Source: Candidatus Bathyarchaeota archaeon
GTDB taxonomy: Archaea > Thermoproteota > Bathyarchaeia > Bathyarchaeales > SOJC01
DNA: 64,000 nucleotides
Assembly: GCA_023131225.1 (NCBI GenBank)
Contig: JAGLZW010000020.1
Location: 33,492-97,491, forward strand
Direction of reading: 5' to 3'
Under the pieces are notes generated by a model. It did not search any database. It was not told the origin of the DNA and saw only the letters and a list, made by a program, of their open reading frames with translations. This document shows, piece by piece, positions 43,599 through 52,648 of the stretch; positions within the stretch are counted from its first letter, which is position 1; every line of letters begins with the position of its first letter. A program made the position numbers and the translations under genes.

Positions 43599-43859
43599 TT
43601 GGACCCATACGATGTTGTTTTGTATCCGTTGATGACTGAAGTTGCTAGCAGACTGCTTGAGACAGAGAATAAGTTGATTTTCATGGTTAATTTGAAGGCG
43701 TCGAAAGTGGATATTAGGAAAGCAGTTGAGGAGTTATATGAAGTGGGGGTAAAGAAAGTTAATGTTCTTATTACGCCTCGGGGAGAGAAAAAGGCGTTTG
43801 TCAAGCTACACCCAGACTATAAGGCTGTGGACGTGGCAATAAAACTGGGAATCCTCTAG
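43599..43859 (+). CDS. rpl23: ribosomal protein uL23
   Basis: The 86 residues begin at TTG 43599 (MDPYDVVLYPLMTEVASRLL). FMVNLKASKVDIRKAVEELY and KVNVLITPRGEKKAFV are the uL23 core. It is near the signal-recognition-particle docking site on the ribosome. In most archaea uL2 would follow, but here the ribosomal run stops and a 379-base spacer follows. Confidence 0.96.
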   Translation: MDPYDVVLYPLMTEVASRLLETENKLIFMVNLKASKVDIRKAVEELYEVGVKKVNVLITPRGEKKAFVKLHPDYKAVDVAIKLGIL

Positions 43860-44238
43860 TCTCTGTGCTTCCTCCGAAAAACTAATAGTGCCTACATGCA
43901 CACGCGAAAAGTTAAGACAGGCGACAACAACTAGTTTTTACCAATCAAAATCTGCTAATAGACTGTCAAAGACCTGCACCAACATGTCTCAATAAGGAGA
44001 GGATACGTATGAATAGCGCCCCTGTTATTCAGATTTTACCTAGTTGCAAGTCGATCCGAAGCATGTATATGGAACATCCTCATGAGTAAGAAAGTCTCAG
44101 AACATGCCAACAAGCATTTTTCGCGTTCCATATGCGCATATATAGAAGCCAACGGCCCTCAAAAAACACATAGACAATCTTTTAAAACATGACATCCTTA
44201 AAATAATCCCTCAATACAAAAAAGGAGAAAAAACAAAC
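43860..44238. other. 379-base spacer after uL23, tiny ORFs only
   Basis: No strong gene. Two tiny overlapping frames exist: ATG 44009 to TAA 44089 (26 residues, preceded by AAGGAGAGG) and ATG 44082 to TGA 44190 (36 residues, MSKKVSEHANKHFSRSICAY). Neither resembles a known family. A TATA-like element and AAAAAAGGAGAA (44219-44230) just upstream of gcvH belong to that gene. Confidence 0.3.
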
Positions 44239-44640
44239 ATGGTAAAAGTGAATGATACAGAAGTCCCAGAAGGACTATACTATACAAAAGACTACGAATG
44301 GGTGAAAATCGAAGATAGCAAAGCACGCATAGGCGTAACAGACTACGCCCAAAAACAATTGCGCGAGATCGTCTACGCGGAACTACCCGCACAAGGCGAC
44401 ACAATAACGCAAAACGAACCCTTCGGCACAGTAGAATCCGTCAAAGCAGTGTCAGACCTCATAGCACCCTTAAGCGGCACAATCGAACAAGTAAACACAG
44501 AAGTGCAAAACCGTCCAGAACTCCTGAATGAAGACCCTTACGGCAAAGGTTGGCTACTTGTGATAACCCCCTCCAACATGGACGAACTAAAAAACATAAT
44601 GGACTATGCCCAAGCAGTAGAATGGCACAAAAGCCTTTAG
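44239..44640 (+). CDS. gcvH: glycine cleavage system H protein
   Basis: The 133 residues have the lipoyl-domain fold. The lipoylated lysine is K69 in TVESVKAVSDLIAP, preceded by VTDYAQKQLREIVYAELP. It carries the aminomethyl group between P, T and L proteins. None of those genes lies nearby, so it may serve lipoate handling or a dispersed glycine cleavage system. AAAAAGGAG precedes the ATG. The next gene follows by 14 nt. Confidence 0.95.
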   Translation: MVKVNDTEVPEGLYYTKDYEWVKIEDSKARIGVTDYAQKQLREIVYAELPAQGDTITQNEPFGTVESVKAVSDLIAPLSGTIEQVNTEVQNRPELLNEDPYGKGWLLVITPSNMDELKNIMDYAQAVEWHKSL

Positions 44641-44654
44641 AAGAAGGTTAGACA

Positions 44655-46001
44655 GTGCCCCGAAAAATAGTCATCATCGGCGCTAACGCTGCCGGCGTTG
44701 ATGCAGCCTCAGCCGCTAGAAAAACTGACCGCACCGCCGAAATTACACTCATAAACAAAGAAAAACACAGCGGATATTCCCGCTGCGGCCTACCCTTCGT
44801 CATCGGCGGCCACATACCAAACTTCAACAACCTCATAGTCTTCCCCCCAAGCTTCTACCAAATGATGAAACTAAACCTAAAAACAGAAACAACAGCCACA
44901 AACATCAACCCCACAAACAAAACAATCGACACAACCGACAAAACAGGCAACACTGAAACAATACCCTACGACAGCCTAATCCTCGCCATAGGCGCCTACT
45001 CCTTCATCCCTCCAATAAAAGGCAGAGAAAAACAAGCCGTCTACTCTCTTCGCACAATAGAAGATGGCCAACAAATCGATCAAGCAATAAGAAATGGAGC
45101 AAGAAACGCTGCTGTCATCGGTGCCGGACTAATTGGCTTAGAGACAGCCATAGCCTTAAAGGAAAGAGGAGTAAACACGACGGTGATAGAACTTTTACCC
45201 CAAGTTCTGCCTGTCATGCTGGACAAAGAAATGGCGAAACTTGTCCACGAAATGCTTGAACAAAAAGGATTAAGGATAATCGTGGGAAAAGGCGTCGACG
45301 AAATTCTTGGGGCAGAAAAAGTGGTAGCCATTTCAGTCGCAGGCGAACAAATCCCAGTGGACACGGTTGTAGTCGCAACAGGAGTAAGAGCCAATACAGA
45401 GCTCGCAACAAATACAGGCATAGCTACAGGCGAAACACGGGCCATAAAAACAAACGCAAGAATGGAAACAAATATTAAAGACATCTACGCCGCAGGCGAC
45501 TGCGCCGAAAGCATCAATATAATCACCAAAAAACCTGTTTGTCCTCAACTAGGCACAGTAGCAGTAAGACATGCAAAAGTTGCGGGAATCAACGCTGCAG
45601 GGGGATACGCGCTGTTTATAGGAGCTCTCGGTTCAGCAGTGACGCAATTCTTCGACACGCAAATCGGCGTCACAGGCTTGACGGAATTCTTTGCAAGAAG
45701 AGAAGGAATGGAGACCGTGGCTGGAACAATCACTTCTAAGACAAGAGCAGATTATTATCCCGACGCTAAGCCAATAAAAGTGAAACTAATTGTTGAAAAA
45801 GAATCACAACGCATCATTGGAGGCCAAATCATAGCTGGAGAAGATACCACCCAACGCATAAACGCCCTATCCTTCGCCATGCAAAAACAGATGACTATCC
45901 GAGAACTAGCGAAAGCGGACACAGCATATGCACCGCCCTTGAACGAAACGTGGGAACCTATGGTCTTAGCCGCAGAAGTTGCACTGAGGAAACTCCGCTA
46001 G
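44655..46001 (+). CDS. FAD-dependent CoA-disulfide reductase / NADH oxidase-like protein
   Basis: The 448 residues have FAD-binding VIIGANAAGVDAASAA, a single redox cysteine in SRCGLPFVIGG (the Cys43 position of CoADR/NOX), NAD-binding VIGAGLIGLETAIALKERG and the second FAD motif IYAAGDCAES. A dimerisation domain ends it. Such enzymes reduce CoA disulfide, polysulfide or oxygen. The start is GTG 44655 (MPRKIVIIGANAAG). It is co-transcribed with gcvH. Confidence 0.88.
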   Translation: MPRKIVIIGANAAGVDAASAARKTDRTAEITLINKEKHSGYSRCGLPFVIGGHIPNFNNLIVFPPSFYQMMKLNLKTETTATNINPTNKTIDTTDKTGNTETIPYDSLILAIGAYSFIPPIKGREKQAVYSLRTIEDGQQIDQAIRNGARNAAVIGAGLIGLETAIALKERGVNTTVIELLPQVLPVMLDKEMAKLVHEMLEQKGLRIIVGKGVDEILGAEKVVAISVAGEQIPVDTVVVATGVRANTELATNTGIATGETRAIKTNARMETNIKDIYAAGDCAESINIITKKPVCPQLGTVAVRHAKVAGINAAGGYALFIGALGSAVTQFFDTQIGVTGLTEFFARREGMETVAGTITSKTRADYYPDAKPIKVKLIVEKESQRIIGGQIIAGEDTTQRINALSFAMQKQMTIRELAKADTAYAPPLNETWEPMVLAAEVALRKLR

Positions 46002-46105
46002 AAACATTGATTCCCCTCTTTTTCCCAAAACATGATACAGTAGGAAAATTAATATGGAAAGGGTATTTACAGTAATGCAAAAGTGTGAAACAATGGTGAT
46101 TTAGG

Positions 46106-47119
46106 ATGGCAATAAAAGTAGCTATAAACGGGTTTGGTAGAATTGGACGTTTGCTTTTTAGAGCTGCAACGGAAAGAAAAGCCAACATAGACTTTGTAGC
46201 ATTAAACGACCTCGCACCCCCGAAAACCTTAGCGTACCTCCTCAAGAACGACTCAGTGCATGGACATCCCCCATTCGACGTAAAGGTTGAAGAAGACACG
46301 ATAATCGTAGATGGCAAACCAATAAAAGTGTTATCAGAAAGAGACCCCGGCAAATTGCCCTGGAAAGATCTGGGCGTTTACTTGGCAGTTGAATCAACTG
46401 GCTTATTCACAGCCAGAGAAAAAGCTTCGCTGCACCTACAATCAGGCGCCAAGAAAGTTTTGATCTCTGCACCCGCCAAAAACCCCGATGTAACTGTGGT
46501 GTTGGGCGTGAACCACGAGAAGTATGACCATGCAAACCATAACATCATCTCAAATGCTTCATGCACGACAAACTGCGTCTCTCCAGTTGCCAAAGTATTG
46601 AACGACAACTTCGGCTTAAAGAAGGCGCTCATGACTACTGCCCACGCCTATACAAATGACCAAAGAATCCAAGATCTAGTTCATAGAAAACTCCGCAGGG
46701 GCAGAGCAGGAGCAGTATCAATCATACCTACAACAACGGGTGCCGCTGTGGCTGCCACAGTCGTGCTTCCAGAGCTTGCAGGAAGGATGAATGGTCTTGC
46801 TTTGAGGATTCCAGTGCCAAACGTCTCAATAGTTGACTTTACGGTATTACTAGAAAAGGAAACAACGGCAGAGGAGATTAACTCTGCATTTAAGGCAGCT
46901 GCAGAAGGACCGCTGAAGGGAATAATGGACTACACTGAAGAGCAGCTTGTGTCAGTCGATTTTAACCACAACCCGTACTCGGCAACAATCGATGCATTAT
47001 CCACTATGGTAGTCGGCGGCAACTTGGCAAAGGTGCTTGCTTGGTACGACAATGAATGGGGCTTCTCCTGCCGCATGGTAGAACTCATCGAACTCATAGG
47101 TAAAAAAGCCGGCTTCTAA
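46106..47119 (+). CDS. gap: glyceraldehyde-3-phosphate dehydrogenase, class I (bacterial type)
   Basis: The 337 residues are the bacterial/eukaryal GapA type: INGFGRIGRLLFRA, NAD-contact ND (34-35), catalytic C153 in SNASCTTNCVSP, and NPYSATIDALSTMVVGGNLA-like ending with WYDNEWGFSCRMVEL. Archaea usually carry the unrelated-in-sequence class II enzyme. It converts glyceraldehyde-3-P to 1,3-bisphosphoglycerate. PGK, the next glycolytic enzyme, follows after 68 nt and a hairpin. Horizontal acquisition is probable. Confidence 0.95.
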   Translation: MAIKVAINGFGRIGRLLFRAATERKANIDFVALNDLAPPKTLAYLLKNDSVHGHPPFDVKVEEDTIIVDGKPIKVLSERDPGKLPWKDLGVYLAVESTGLFTAREKASLHLQSGAKKVLISAPAKNPDVTVVLGVNHEKYDHANHNIISNASCTTNCVSPVAKVLNDNFGLKKALMTTAHAYTNDQRIQDLVHRKLRRGRAGAVSIIPTTTGAAVAATVVLPELAGRMNGLALRIPVPNVSIVDFTVLLEKETTAEEINSAFKAAAEGPLKGIMDYTEEQLVSVDFNHNPYSATIDALSTMVVGGNLAKVLAWYDNEWGFSCRMVELIELIGKKAGF

Positions 47120-47141
47120 ACAACGCAAAACATTCCCGAAA

Positions 47142-47175
47142 AATGCCCTTAGAGGCATTCGCCCTCTATTTTTTT
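47142..47175 (+). terminator. hairpin plus T-run between gap and pgk
   Basis: AATGCC-CTTAGA-GGCATT (47142-47159) is followed by TTTTTTT (47169-47175). This fits an archaeal T-rich terminator or attenuator. As pgk starts at 47188 with no obvious TATA between, partial read-through is likely. Confidence 0.5.
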
Positions 47176-47187
47176 GGTTGATAAAAA

Positions 47188-48417
47188 ATGTCGAAAATCT
47201 TAACCATGAATAACTTCGACTTCAGAAACAAAACTGCTCTGGTAAGAGTGGACTTCAACTCTCCACTTGATCCCCAAACGAAGAAGGTCCTAGAAGACGT
47301 AAGGATTAGAGCACATGGAGAAACAACAATTAAAGAACTTGCCCAGAAAGGCGCAAAAGTAGTGGTGCTAGCTCATCAAGGAAGACCTGGAGAAACCGAC
47401 TTCATCCCGCTTGAGCAACATGCAAAGATCCTGAGCAAGATACTGAATAAGCCCGTCAAGTACGTGGATGACCTTTTTGGAGAGAAAGCTAAGAATGCCA
47501 TAAAAGAATTGAAAAACGGAGAAATTCTGGTTCTAAAAAACGTTAGAACATACCCCGAAGAACGAAATAAGGAAACCCCTGAAAAACACGCAAAAACAGA
47601 TTTTGTAAAAACGCTGGCACCGCTATCTGACGTGTTCATCAACGACGCCTTTGCAGCTGCCCACCGCTCCCACGTTTCCATCGTGGGCTTCACAGCTGTT
47701 CTACCTAGTGTTGCGGGACGAATCATGGAGAGAGAACTCAATGCCTTAAGCAAAGCCCTTGAATCGCCAGAGAGACCTTGCATCTACATTTTGGGCGGTG
47801 CCAAGGCAGACGATGCCCTTAGAATTTCGAAGTACGTATTGGATAACAACATCGCTGACAACGTTTTAACAGGTGGTGTGGCGGGGCATCTATTCCTATC
47901 TGCAAAAGGCTTAGGCCTTGGAAAACCAAACATAAAGTTTCTCAAAAAGAAAGAATTACTAGGCTTCGTCTCTGGCATTAAAGAATTGATAAGAAGCTAT
48001 CCAGACCAAGTTAAAACGCCTTTTGACCTAGCCTTAGATGTAGATGGTAAACGGGAAGAAATAGCCGTAGAAAAACTTCCGACAAACTATCCAATATACG
48101 ACATTGGAACGAAAACCATTCAGCACTATGGAGAAATTATACGAAAAGCCAAGTCTATCGTTGTCAGCGGGCCTATGGGAATTTTCGAAAACAAAGAATT
48201 CATGAAGGGAACTAGGGAAATCCTAGAAGCTGTAGCAGACTCGAAAGCCTTCTCTCTTGTTGGAGGAGGTCACACAGTAGCGGCAGTTGAACAGTTGGGG
48301 CTTGAAAAGAAAATGGGTTACATAAGCACAGCTGGTGGAGCGTTAATAGAGTTTCTAATGGGTGAAAAACTGCCTGGGGTGGCTGCTTTAGAAGCCGCCG
48401 CAAAAAGGCAACTCTAA
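47188..48417 (+). CDS. pgk: phosphoglycerate kinase (archaeal type)
   Basis: The 409 residues include ALVRVDFNSPLDPQTKKVLE, the archaeal LAHQGRPGETD loop (bacteria have SHLGRP), INDAFAAAHRSH and the nucleotide-binding GGGHTVAAVEQLG. It transfers phosphate from 1,3-bisphosphoglycerate to ADP. Its lineage looks archaeal although its operon partner GAPDH looks bacterial. Confidence 0.96.
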   Translation: MSKILTMNNFDFRNKTALVRVDFNSPLDPQTKKVLEDVRIRAHGETTIKELAQKGAKVVVLAHQGRPGETDFIPLEQHAKILSKILNKPVKYVDDLFGEKAKNAIKELKNGEILVLKNVRTYPEERNKETPEKHAKTDFVKTLAPLSDVFINDAFAAAHRSHVSIVGFTAVLPSVAGRIMERELNALSKALESPERPCIYILGGAKADDALRISKYVLDNNIADNVLTGGVAGHLFLSAKGLGLGKPNIKFLKKKELLGFVSGIKELIRSYPDQVKTPFDLALDVDGKREEIAVEKLPTNYPIYDIGTKTIQHYGEIIRKAKSIVVSGPMGIFENKEFMKGTREILEAVADSKAFSLVGGGHTVAAVEQLGLEKKMGYISTAGGALIEFLMGEKLPGVAALEAAAKRQL

Positions 48418-48429
48418 CTTCCTTTTTTT

Positions 48430-49044
48430 TTATTGAAGAATTTGGGGAATGGCTGCGGTAATACCGTTTATCACGAACTGTATGGCGATTGCTAGAACGA
48501 TTATGGCCATTAATTGATTAACTGCACGTAGCCCTTCGTCGGATACAAGTTTTGAAATTTTTGAGGCGTACCTCATACCGAGATACAGTACTAATATTCC
48601 AACCGCGATTCCGACAAACACCAGAAATGTGTGTAGCAGTGTTTCAGCTTGAGAACTGAGGAGTATCACAGTTGTGATTGTGCCGGGACCAGCTGTAAGC
48701 GGAAAGGCTAATGGAACGATGGCAATGTTCTCTCGTTCTGCCTCTGAGTATTCTTTTCCTTTTGGATGGAGTATGCGGATTGCAACTGAAACCAACAGGA
48801 TTCCGCCTGCGATTTGGAACGCTGCTATTGTTATGTTGAAAATCGAGAATAGCAGTTGTCCTGTTAAGGCGAAGAACACTAAGACCCAGAAAGAAACGCT
48901 AATAGATTGTCTGACAATTTGGCGTTTTTCACTTTCGTTTAAATCCTTTGCAAGAGTAATGTAGGCTACGATGGTGCTGGCGGGTTCAATCACAGCCGTA
49001 ATCGAGGTAATCGCTAGAATGACAAACTCTAGTGAGCCAATCAT
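48430..49044 (-). CDS. MarC-family membrane protein
   Basis: The 204 residues have six membrane helices. PLAFPLTAGPGTITTVILL is the MarC signature. The N-terminal EPASTIVAYITLAKD and the ending AVNQLMAIIVLAIAIQFVIN agree. Function of the family is unsettled. It converges on pgk, with a T-tract (48422-48430) between them. Confidence 0.9.
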   Translation of the reverse strand: MIGSLEFVILAITSITAVIEPASTIVAYITLAKDLNESEKRQIVRQSISVSFWVLVFFALTGQLLFSIFNITIAAFQIAGGILLVSVAIRILHPKGKEYSEAERENIAIVPLAFPLTAGPGTITTVILLSSQAETLLHTFLVFVGIAVGILVLYLGMRYASKISKLVSDEGLRAVNQLMAIIVLAIAIQFVINGITAAIPQILQ

Positions 49045-49068
49045 AATGTTTGAAACCTCGTAAGGTTC

Positions 49069-49695
49069 CTATAGGTGTTCTTCATATCCTTCGATAGTGC
49101 AGTGCTTTTTAAGGTATTCCTCCAGTTTGTGTCCCAACACTTGTTTTAGCAAGTTCATTCGTATTTTTAGGTATTCGCCTTGAAGGATGTCGAAGTGAAA
49201 GCCGTCCCATTTTCGTCCATTAACGAAAGCTGCTTGCCTCACTACTCCACCTTTTTTGAAACCGCATGCTTTCAAAGCCTTGTGAGCACGGTGATTGTAT
49301 TCTACGCTCCATGCTTCGCACCGTTCCATGTTCAGTTGGTTGAAGGACATTTCCATCAGAGCTACGGTAATTTGTTTACCCAAACCTTTTCCCCATAATT
49401 CTTTCTTGCCAATGTATATTCCAATGTCTGCGGTCTTTACGTTGCCCCATTCTTCTCGTCGTATACGAGCAATCCCAACAGACTCTTTTGAATCAATGAG
49501 TTCAACGATAAGGTGAAGCTGTTTCTCGTCTTTGACCCACTCTTCGTATTGTTTCTCCAGCTGAGCCATATTTACGAAGTTCAATGGGTTACTTCGTGAG
49601 TACATTATTAGTTCAGAATCGTTTTCCCACGCGTGCAGCAGCTTCAAATCTTCTCTTTCAGTAGGTCTAAACCTAAGGTTTCCAAACTCAAACAT
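49069..49695 (-). CDS. GNAT-family N-acetyltransferase (RimJ/RimL type)
   Basis: The 208 residues open with LRFRPTEREDLKLLHAWEND and have the acetyl-CoA loop KELWGKGLGKQITVALMEMS and YNHRAHKALKACGFKKGG. A C-terminal extension of about 55 residues is unlike classic RimL. Substrate could be a protein N-terminus or small amine. Confidence 0.85.
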   Translation of the reverse strand: MFEFGNLRFRPTEREDLKLLHAWENDSELIMYSRSNPLNFVNMAQLEKQYEEWVKDEKQLHLIVELIDSKESVGIARIRREEWGNVKTADIGIYIGKKELWGKGLGKQITVALMEMSFNQLNMERCEAWSVEYNHRAHKALKACGFKKGGVVRQAAFVNGRKWDGFHFDILQGEYLKIRMNLLKQVLGHKLEEYLKKHCTIEGYEEHL

Positions 49696-49792
49696 ACAGA
49701 CTCACTACCCGAATCCACAACGCTTTAGGCACTGCAAATTATTAACTTTAGTTATGATACGGTGGTCAGAGCCAGTTTCCAACAAGTACTTT

Positions 49793-50530
49793 TTAAGACT
49801 TTATTTCAGGTCTTTGAGAGACTAACTTTTCTAAGCTTCTTGCGAAGTCTGTTTCTAACAGTTTATTTACATCCCCTATAGAGTTCTCTAGCTCATAGTC
49901 AAATTTTATCTTCCCTAAAAAGGACACCTTGAACTCTTCAACATTTTCACGGATGAACGATGAATCGGTCATCTTCATGTTCTCCACAACACCAATGATA
50001 GGCACATTCAAATCCCTCAGTAACCTAATCAATTTTCTCACTGTTTCAAATGCCACTTTAGATGAAGTCGTAACCACGAGAAAGTTGATGCCTTTGACGA
50101 GTCTTATCATATCTAATGTCGCATCTCCGATGCCAGGAGGCATATCAATCACTAGGAAATCCAACGAGCCCCACTGAGTGATAGCCAGCAACTCTATTAT
50201 TGCGTTAGAGATGTCGGCGCCTCTCAAAGGCGTCGGATCATCACCGGAGTAATAGATGATCGACATGTACATTAAACCGTGAGCCACAGGCGGGACAATT
50301 CCCTTTTCCTCTTTCGGGTACAACCCCTCAATTTTCAGTATTACATGGGTAGACGGGCTGGAGAAATCCAAGTCTAGCAGACCCACTTTGCAGCCGCTTC
50401 TTGAAAGAGTAAGCGCTAGAGTAGATGCGATTAAGCTCTTACCTACTCCTCCTTTGCCACTTGACACTGCTATTATCTTCCCTATCTTTGCCAATCTTTT
50501 GTCAATTATGTTTAACCTGGGATCAACCAT
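49793..50530 (-). CDS. ATPase-type HypB (Mrp/MinD family), nickel insertion for hydrogenase
   Basis: The 245 residues are a deviant-Walker P-loop ATPase: VSSGKGGVGKSLIASTLAL (SGKGGVGKS at 24-32), LLDLDFSSPS and VIDMPPGIGDATLD. It has no CxxC iron-sulfur site as in Mrp/NBP35. Located directly after hypA (2-nt gap), it corresponds to the ATPase-type HypB described in Thermococcus, which partners HypA in place of GTPase HypB. I start at ATG 50530 (MVDPRLNIIDKRL) with AAAGGAG upstream. The hydrogenase itself is not in the window. Confidence 0.83.
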   Translation of the reverse strand: MVDPRLNIIDKRLAKIGKIIAVSSGKGGVGKSLIASTLALTLSRSGCKVGLLDLDFSSPSTHVILKIEGLYPKEEKGIVPPVAHGLMYMSIIYYSGDDPTPLRGADISNAIIELLAITQWGSLDFLVIDMPPGIGDATLDMIRLVKGINFLVVTTSSKVAFETVRKLIRLLRDLNVPIIGVVENMKMTDSSFIRENVEEFKVSFLGKIKFDYELENSIGDVNKLLETDFARSLEKLVSQRPEIKS

Positions 50531-50532
50531 GG

Positions 50533-50931
50533 CTACTTCACTCCTTTTATGGAGCCTAACCAAATTCCACGCCCCATGGATATTTCAAAGTCTGGGCTGC
50601 CACATTTATGACATTTCAGGTATGTGTGAGCGATTTCAGGAATGAAGTGAATTGCTTCTGAGACATCTTCGCTCAGGTTTTCCGCGCTAAAACTCCATTG
50701 ATGCCCACAAACTTTGCATTTCAATTCAGCTTTTATAGTTTCAAAATTGAACTTTGCGTTTTTGAGAAGGGGCGAATGGAGTTGAGAGAGAGCAAACTCG
50801 AAAATCTCTTGATCTATCTGTTGTAGTTCGCCAATCTTGATTTTGACTTCAGTAATATCTTTAAGGCCTTCTTCTCCGGCTATTTTAAGAATTGTGGAAA
50901 CCACTGCTTCTGCTAAAGCCCATTCATGCAT
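50533..50931 (-). CDS. hypA: hydrogenase nickel-incorporation protein HypA
   Basis: The 132 residues start with the nickel-binding MHEWALAEAVV (M1-H2-E3). Two zinc CxxC pairs sit at C72/C75 and C107/C110, separated by a long insert typical of Thermococcus-type HypA that works with ATPase-type HypB. The protein delivers nickel to [NiFe] hydrogenase large subunits. It is the first gene of a hypA-hypB pair. Confidence 0.95.
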   Translation of the reverse strand: MHEWALAEAVVSTILKIAGEEGLKDITEVKIKIGELQQIDQEIFEFALSQLHSPLLKNAKFNFETIKAELKCKVCGHQWSFSAENLSEDVSEAIHFIPEIAHTYLKCHKCGSPDFEISMGRGIWLGSIKGVK

Positions 50932-51114
50932 ACTGAAACCTCAGACTAGTTGTGTCTAAAAGTATTGTAACTTTATGCGCAATTGAAACTTTTGGTCAGT
51001 TGGGTTTATCTCAGATTTTTATTTGCTGCCATTCATATTTGGTTAGCACGTCTGTTCTAAATCGCACAAAAACTGGACAAAAAAGGCTTCACTAGCATCT
51101 TCGAGCAGGCGCGT

Positions 51115-51522
51115 TTATATTGAAAAGATGTTCAACCTCACTTCTTCTACGCCCCTCATGGCTTTCAACTTTTCTGCCAACCATTTTATTTCCTTAGCCT
51201 CACCTTTCACTGCAATTGTCTCTAAACATTTCTCTTTGCTTAAATGGACGTGCATCGTAGCACAAATTACAGATTCGAAGTGGTGTTGGATGTTGGTTAA
51301 ATCGGATTCTAACTTTCTTGTTTCATGGTCGTATATCAGAGTTATTGACCCTGCCTTTGTTCCTTTTACGTCTGCAAGCCATTTCTGTTCATTAACAAAG
51401 GTGCGAACTGTGTCCTGAATTGCTTTAGACCGACTTCCGTAGCCTATATCTCTTATTATTCTGTCAAAATCAGAAAGAAGCTCAGACGGAAAAGTGACAC
51501 CAACACGAACAATTGTTCCCAT
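51115..51522 (-). CDS. nikR: nickel-responsive regulator NikR
   Basis: The 135 residues combine a ribbon-helix-helix N-terminus (VRVGVTFPSELLSDFDRIIR) with an ACT-like domain. The high-affinity nickel ligands fall at the family spacing: H80, H91, H93, C99 (HHFES...MHVHLSKEKC). It probably controls nickel uptake or hydrogenase genes, including hypAB transcribed next in the same direction. Confidence 0.94.
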   Translation of the reverse strand: MGTIVRVGVTFPSELLSDFDRIIRDIGYGSRSKAIQDTVRTFVNEQKWLADVKGTKAGSITLIYDHETRKLESDLTNIQHHFESVICATMHVHLSKEKCLETIAVKGEAKEIKWLAEKLKAMRGVEEVRLNIFSI

Positions 51523-51771
51523 ATCTATTCACTACTCGATAATAGGTTTAGCATGTTTGCTTTTATTTCTTAATATCTTTTGCTTCATCAGCGCTTGACA
51601 CGGAAAGTGATTAAAACAGTTTGAGATAATTAAGTGGTCTTCGAAGAAACCAAAAATATCGAAATCATGCTTCTTCTGCTTCTTAGATACCTTGTCTCCC
51701 CGAATTTAAAGAGGAATCACATGATTAGAAATCTTCTGTTTTTTTTTAATTTAATGCGAAAAAGCAGGTTT

Positions 51772-51850
51772 TGGTAGCGGGGAGTAGATTTGAACTACTG
51801 ATCTCTGGGTTATGAGCCCAGCGGGTTAAACCTGGCTACCCCACCCCGCT
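51772..51850 (-). tRNA. initiator tRNA-Met (CAT anticodon), CCA encoded
   Basis: Minus-strand cloverleaf: acceptor AGCGGGG/CCCCGCT with the initiator-type A1:U72 pair, anticodon arm CTGGG-CTCATAA-CCCAG with the three G:C pairs that mark initiator tRNA, and T-arm AGTAGTTCAAATCTACT. CCA is encoded (51772-51774). No intron is present. A TATA-like TTTAAA (51881-51886) lies about 30 bases upstream. Confidence 0.96.
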
Positions 51851-51956
51851 TCACTTTTCAAGTTTGATATCATAGCATGCTTTAAATGTTTTGAGGTATC
51901 ATTGCCTGCGAAAAACATTATAACATCTGCCATGTTTGTTTTAGCTGTGCATCGAT

Positions 51957-52604
51957 TTGCAAAACTCGTATATCCATCAACGATTTCATCCAAAACTTGA
52001 CAAGCCCATCTTCGTAGAAGGGCTTCCAGGATTTGGAGATGTAGGAAAGATTGCGGCACAATTGCTAATTCAATTTAGTGAAGCTAAACTGTTTGCAGAA
52101 TATTATTCACCATTTTTCCCAGATTACGTCACCATTAGCGGCGATGGGATTTGTAGTCCTCCACGTTACGAGTTTTATGCACCTCTATCTAGAGAAAAGT
52201 TGAATGCCGTCGTTTTAACTGGAAATTTGCAGCCACCGCTGGATAATGTCGTGGCTCACTATAAAATATGCGAAGAACTTCTAGATTTCGCCCAGAAGTT
52301 GGGCTGTAAATTTGTGGTAACTATTGGCGGCGTGCCTGTTTCAACTGAGAGGAAAGAAGTTTTTGTGGCAGCTACATCAAACGAGTTGGCTGCAAAAGTT
52401 ATGGAAGAGGGCGGCATAATTTATGGGAAGGGGCGAATTTTGGGGGCTACTGGGTTGCTACTCGGGTTAGCTAAGGAGCGGGGGATTGATGGAATTTGTC
52501 TTTTAGGTGCGACTGAGGGGTTGCAGTCAGATAAGGATGCAGGGTTTGCGGCATTCAACTTGTTAACGAAGATTCTGGGGACAGGAAATAAGCTGGGGCA
52601 GTAG
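51957..52604 (+). CDS. PAC2-family proteasome assembly chaperone
   Basis: The 215 residues carry the PAC2 signature LPGFGDVGKIAAQLLIQFSE early, then ITIGGVPVSTERKEVFVA-like sequence and GATGLLLGLAKERGIDGICL. Archaeal PAC2 proteins (PbaA/PbaB relatives) help assemble or regulate proteasomes. The start is TTG 51957. It is divergent from the initiator tRNA gene, sharing about 105 bases. Confidence 0.88.
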   Translation: MQNSYIHQRFHPKLDKPIFVEGLPGFGDVGKIAAQLLIQFSEAKLFAEYYSPFFPDYVTISGDGICSPPRYEFYAPLSREKLNAVVLTGNLQPPLDNVVAHYKICEELLDFAQKLGCKFVVTIGGVPVSTERKEVFVAATSNELAAKVMEEGGIIYGKGRILGATGLLLGLAKERGIDGICLLGATEGLQSDKDAGFAAFNLLTKILGTGNKLGQ

Positions 52605-52648
52605 AAAAGAAAAAGGTTAATAGTGAAGTCTTAACGTATGTTTCACGA

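Noticed and set aside
47142..47175. Riboswitch or leader RNA before pgk
   Set aside because: Only a simple 6-bp hairpin with a T-run; a terminator or attenuator explains it.
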